15,448 bases of DNA from Candidatus Woesearchaeota archaeon CG11_big_fil_rev_8_21_14_0_20_43_8 (lineage in GTDB: Archaea > Nanobdellota > Nanobdellia > Woesearchaeales > CG08-08-20-14), in NCBI GenBank assembly GCA_002762705.1, contig PCVE01000070.1, forward strand, positions 1-15,448. The letters are read 5' to 3'. Shown here in pieces: positions 12,556-15,448 of the stretch; positions within the stretch are counted from its first letter, which is position 1, and the number at the start of each line of letters is the position of its first letter. The notes under the pieces were generated by a model. That model saw nothing but the letters and a program-made list of their open reading frames with translations. It ran no database searches and had not been told where the DNA came from. The translations under genes were made by a program, and so were the position numbers.

Positions 12556-13866
12556 ATGCTCGAATCTATATATGCTCAATTGGGCACATTGGCGGTGCTT
12601 CTGTTCTTGTCTGGATTCTTCTCTGGCTCAGAGACTGCATTGTTCTCCATATCAAAATTCAAATTAAGAAGATATGAAGCTTCTGGTAATAAAAAAGAGC
12701 TTCTGATCGCGAAGATCATGAAGCAGCCAAGCAGTCTTATAGTCGATATCATCCTTGGAAATATTCTTGTGAATATTGCCGCGTCATCTATAGGGACAGC
12801 CTTTGCGATGAAGATATTCGCAAGCCATGGATATTCGACATCATATGGAGTGCTTGCGGCAATATTTGTGATGACGGTCCTATTATTGCTCTTTGGCGAG
12901 ATAACCCCTAAGACGATAGCTGTAGGGACTCCTGAAAGCTTCGCCAAATCGACTATCCGCTTCCTGAGTGCTTTCTCATATCTCACGCTTCCAATCCGTA
13001 AAGTGCTGCTTCTGATAACCGACTGGACAATCCATTCTCTTGGCAAGCTCCTAGGCTATCCTAGCTATGTGTCGATGACAGAAGCTGAGATAAAGACAAT
13101 AGTCGAAGTCTCGCAAAAAGAGGGTGTGCTTGACAAGCGTGAGAAGGAGATGATAGACAGCGTGCTCGATTTCACTGATACCCGTGTGAAAGAGATCATG
13201 ACTCCACGTGTAGACATAAAAGCCATAAACCAATCATGGAACCAGAATAAAGTGCTGAAATATCTGAAGACAACGCATGCATCGAAACTGCCAGTCTATG
13301 AAGATTCAGTAGACAAGATAATCGGCGTGATATACGTAAAAGATGTTTTGCTGAACAAAGAAAAAGATTTCAAGACTTTCATCAGGCCGATTGTTTTCGT
13401 GCCTGAAACAAAGAAGATATATTATCTGTTGAATGAATTCAAGGCAAAGCGCATGAAGATCGCGATCGTTATCGATGAATATGGCGGCACTTATGGCCTT
13501 ATAACTCTTGAAGATATCTTAGAAGAAATATTTGGAGAGATACATGATGAATTCGAGCTTGAAGAGCACTTGATAGATAATATCGAAAAAGGCATCTACC
13601 GGATAAAGGGTAAGACTGATATCGATGATGTCAACAAGAAACTTAATCTTAATCTGAGCACAAAAGAATCTGACACGATAAATGGCCTGATACTTGAGAC
13701 TCTTGGCAGGATCCCAGTAGAAGGCGAGCTAGTATATCTTAATCGGTCAGGGTTTCGAATCGAGAAGATGGCAAAAAGAAGAGTGCTGAGCGTCATATAT
13801 GACAAAAAAGTAAGGCGGAAGCCAAAAAAGAAAAAAGCGCATAAACGGGGGTTGTTCTACAGATGA
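12556..13866 (+). CDS. CNNM/CorC (HlyC/CorC) family transporter with DUF21, CBS pair and CorC domains
   Basis: The 436-residue protein has the full CNNM/CorC architecture. The DUF21 membrane domain (about 1-165) contains S-G-S-E-T-A at 23-28 and F-G-E-I-T-P-K at 113-119. A CBS pair (about 205-330) begins at E-I-M-T-P-R (213-218) and includes I-D-E-Y-G-G and G-L-I-T-L-E-D-I-L-E-E-I-F-G-E-I (314-329). A C-terminal CorC_HlyC domain (about 340-416, G-R-I-P-V-E-G-E) and a very basic tail follow. Characterised members move Mg2+ out of the cell, often coupled to Na+, and the CBS pair senses Mg-ATP; the old haemolysin name is misleading. The S-G-x-E-T and G-E-I-x-P-K segments line the ion site in known structures. 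A TTG 60 bases upstream is a possible alternative start, but it lies ahead of the promoter. The stop overlaps the next start (ATGA). Confidence 0.9.
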   Translation: MLESIYAQLGTLAVLLFLSGFFSGSETALFSISKFKLRRYEASGNKKELLIAKIMKQPSSLIVDIILGNILVNIAASSIGTAFAMKIFASHGYSTSYGVLAAIFVMTVLLLLFGEITPKTIAVGTPESFAKSTIRFLSAFSYLTLPIRKVLLLITDWTIHSLGKLLGYPSYVSMTEAEIKTIVEVSQKEGVLDKREKEMIDSVLDFTDTRVKEIMTPRVDIKAINQSWNQNKVLKYLKTTHASKLPVYEDSVDKIIGVIYVKDVLLNKEKDFKTFIRPIVFVPETKKIYYLLNEFKAKRMKIAIVIDEYGGTYGLITLEDILEEIFGEIHDEFELEEHLIDNIEKGIYRIKGKTDIDDVNKKLNLNLSTKESDTINGLILETLGRIPVEGELVYLNRSGFRIEKMAKRRVLSVIYDKKVRRKPKKKKAHKRGLFYR

Positions 13867-15107
13867 TCCTGTATATCTTATGCGGATTCGGGATTGTTGT
13901 CTGTTGGCTTCTCAGTATACTCTTCTCTGGTTCAGAGACTGGATTTCTGTCCCTGAACAAGATGAAACTTCGGTCGCTTGTCGAAGCCAAGAGCAAGAGA
14001 GCGCTCATCGTGAGCAGATTGCTAAAGAGCCCTGACAGGTTCCTCGCAGGGATACTTGTCGGGAACAATATAACTATCGTCACAGCTTCATCGCTCGCGA
14101 CTTTCGCTTTTGTGGCTGCGTTTGGAAAGATCGGTACGACAATAGCGACCATCATGACTACAGTGGTCGTTGTATTGTTCTGTGAGATAATCCCAAAAGC
14201 ACTCTTCCGGCAATATCCAGACACTCTTGCCTACAAATCAGCTGGATTGCTTGATTTTTTCCTAAAGATCCTCTCACCGATAGCAAAGGTCTTCACTGCG
14301 ATAACACGTCTGTTCTCAAGACTTCTTGACATACAGGTCAAGAAAAGCAAGAGTCCATTTGTCACACGCGAAGAGGTGACGATGCTTGTGAGAGAAAGCG
14401 AGAAAGAAGGTGTAATCGAGACCCATGAAAGAGACATGATACACAGCATATTCGAGTTCAAGGACACAAAAGCCGGAGAAGTCATGGTGCCGCTGACTGA
14501 TGTCGTGGCAGCAAGCACAGATGCGACACTAACAGACATAAAAGAGCTTAGCAACAAGCATGGATTCACGAGGATCCCTATATACAAAGACAGGATAGAT
14601 AATATAATCGGTATAGTGAATATTTTTGATGTACTGTATAATCTGAAATCAAAGAAGTGGCAGACATTGATACGTGACATTCATTATGTCCCGACAAGCA
14701 AGAGCTGTCATTCGCTCATCAGGGTGCTACAGAAGAAGCATGAGATGATGGCAGTTGTCGTCAATGAATATGGGAGCTCGATCGGGCTTGTGACGATAGA
14801 AGATCTTATGGAAGAGATAGTCGGTGAGATATACGATGAGACAGACACGCCAGTCGAGCGTATAAAGAAGCTTGGCGACAATAATTTTCTGATAGATGGC
14901 CGGACAGAGATAGTCCTTCTGAACAAGAAGATGGACCTGTCTATACCGGAAGGAGATTATGAGACCATAAGCGGATATATATTCGATAAGATCGGCCGCA
15001 TACCTGTGGAAGGCGAGAAGATACGCGAGAAAGGGTTTTCGCTCCGTGTCGAGAAGATGGACAAGAACAGGATACTTAAGGTGAAGCTGGCTCTAAGGGA
15101 TAACTAG
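13863..15107 (+). CDS. Second CNNM/CorC family transporter, diverged paralogue
   Basis: The 414-residue protein is a paralogue of the upstream gene with the same order of domains: DUF21 membrane domain (S-G-S-E-T-G at 22-27), CBS pair (about 195-325) and CorC_HlyC C-terminal domain (G-R-I-P-V-E-G-E at 378-385). Its start ATG overlaps the upstream stop by four bases (ATGA), so translation is coupled and the two may form a heterodimer; CNNM proteins act as dimers. Signature residues differ from the first copy: C-E-I-I-P-K (107-112) for G-E-I-T-P-K, V-M-V-P-L for I-M-T-P-R, and N-E-Y-G-S for D-E-Y-G-G. It lacks the basic tail. Function as a divalent-cation transporter is inferred from the family; the changed residues may mean altered ion choice or a regulatory subunit. 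Confidence 0.9.
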   Translation: MILYILCGFGIVVCWLLSILFSGSETGFLSLNKMKLRSLVEAKSKRALIVSRLLKSPDRFLAGILVGNNITIVTASSLATFAFVAAFGKIGTTIATIMTTVVVVLFCEIIPKALFRQYPDTLAYKSAGLLDFFLKILSPIAKVFTAITRLFSRLLDIQVKKSKSPFVTREEVTMLVRESEKEGVIETHERDMIHSIFEFKDTKAGEVMVPLTDVVAASTDATLTDIKELSNKHGFTRIPIYKDRIDNIIGIVNIFDVLYNLKSKKWQTLIRDIHYVPTSKSCHSLIRVLQKKHEMMAVVVNEYGSSIGLVTIEDLMEEIVGEIYDETDTPVERIKKLGDNNFLIDGRTEIVLLNKKMDLSIPEGDYETISGYIFDKIGRIPVEGEKIREKGFSLRVEKMDKNRILKVKLALRDN

Positions 15108-15448
15108 ACCATTCTTGATTCAATATCTTTTATGATCGATGACATATAGATCACATGCTGCAATTTGATCTCATCACAGTCCTTTTTAGTCACTTGCTTT
15201 CCATAATAATTGATGCCGTTTCTTTTTGTCCTTATCTTCTCAAAGAATTCCCACGAAAATTCTAATCTTTTGTATTTTTTGCAAAGATGGGCGAAAAGAC
15301 ATTGGTGATTAGATGATTTCACTTTGTCGAATTGGATCAATGCTTCTGCGAGTGTATGCAAGACATCATAAAATAATTTAAATGCAGAGTTATAATTCTG
15401 TCTTGATAATAAAATTCTTGCAGAATCAAAATCTTCTTTTGATATATC
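15104..15448 (-). CDS. HEPN-domain protein (5' end outside the window)
   Basis: The minus-strand frame is open from the window edge to the TAG at 15106-15104, giving at least 114 residues; the true start is off the window. The sequence fits a HEPN helical bundle: an opening helix with F-D-S-A-R-I-L-L, then Y-N-S-A-F-K-L-F-Y-D-V-L-H-T-L-A-E-A-L, S-N-H-Q-C-L, and the signature K-I-R-T-K-R-N-G-I-N-Y-Y-G. HEPN proteins are often RNases or partners of MNT nucleotidyltransferases, using R-x4-6-H. Here the histidine position is tyrosine (R-N-G-I-N-Y-Y), a pattern common in archaeal HEPN proteins and probably not catalytic, or differently so. A TTG at 15361 is an internal codon rather than the start, because homologous sequence continues upstream. 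The stop overlaps the stop of the convergent transporter gene within CTAG. Confidence 0.75.
   Translation of the reverse strand, partial: DISKEDFDSARILLSRQNYNSAFKLFYDVLHTLAEALIQFDKVKSSNHQCLFAHLCKKYKRLEFSWEFFEKIRTKRNGINYYGKQVTKKDCDEIKLQHVIYMSSIIKDIESRMV

Noticed and set aside
15104..15361. HEPN gene as a complete 85-residue protein starting at TTG 15361
   Set aside because: The frame continues without a stop to the window edge, and the extra residues (Y-N-S-A-F-K-L-F-Y-D) fit the first helices of the HEPN fold.
1..15448. CRISPR array, tRNA, rRNA, transposon or phage genes
   Set aside because: No regularly spaced repeats, cloverleaf, transposase or phage-type products were seen on reading either strand.

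Overview
The window looks archaeal. Several genes are preceded by BRE/TATA promoters (for example CCGAAAG followed by TTTATATA). At least three genes have the TATA box centred about 26-28 bases before the ATG, which is the spacing expected of leaderless archaeal transcripts. The S-layer protein is of the methanococcal type, and there is a membrane-anchored NosD-like beta-helix protein and a HEPN-domain protein. Base composition is moderately AT-rich. The compact layout, the large share of surface proteins and the style of the proteins suggest a DPANN-type archaeon (Woesearchaeota/Pacearchaeota-like). That lineage is an inference; there is no rRNA or other phylogenetic marker in the window.

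Layout. Positions 1-282 form a promoter region, probably divergent: a gene leaving the window to the left, and a strong promoter with a structured leader reading right. Positions 283-2765 hold two coupled genes for exported, single-pass membrane proteins (232 aa; 594 aa with DUF11-like domains). Convergent to them (4943-2808) is a leaderless gene for a 711-aa cytoplasmic coiled-coil protein. Divergent from that lies a small unknown gene (5091-5384), followed by a class III metallophosphoesterase (5492-6103). Convergent to that is the 855-aa S-layer protein gene (8687-6120). Divergent from the S-layer gene is thioredoxin reductase (8970-9878), followed by a beta-helix surface protein (9936-11852). 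Then come an unrecognised 179-aa gene (12440-11901), a tandem pair of CNNM/CorC-type transporters (12556-15107) overlapping at ATGA, and a HEPN-domain gene entering from the right edge (15448-15104).

Function. Four of the genes (the two-gene exoprotein operon, the S-layer gene and the beta-helix gene) encode components of the cell envelope, and two more encode integral membrane transporters. This is therefore a loosely clustered cell-surface region with cytoplasmic housekeeping genes between. The three single-pass exoproteins share one plan: N-terminal signal peptide, beta-rich ectodomain, C-terminal membrane helix and short basic tail. No CRISPR array, transposase, tRNA, rRNA or prophage was seen, and no gene-free stretch exceeds 300 bases. 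The most interesting unexplained items are the tandem palindromes at the first promoter, the long coiled-coil protein, the 9-bp inverted repeat between the S-layer and thioredoxin reductase genes, and the divergence of the second CNNM paralogue.
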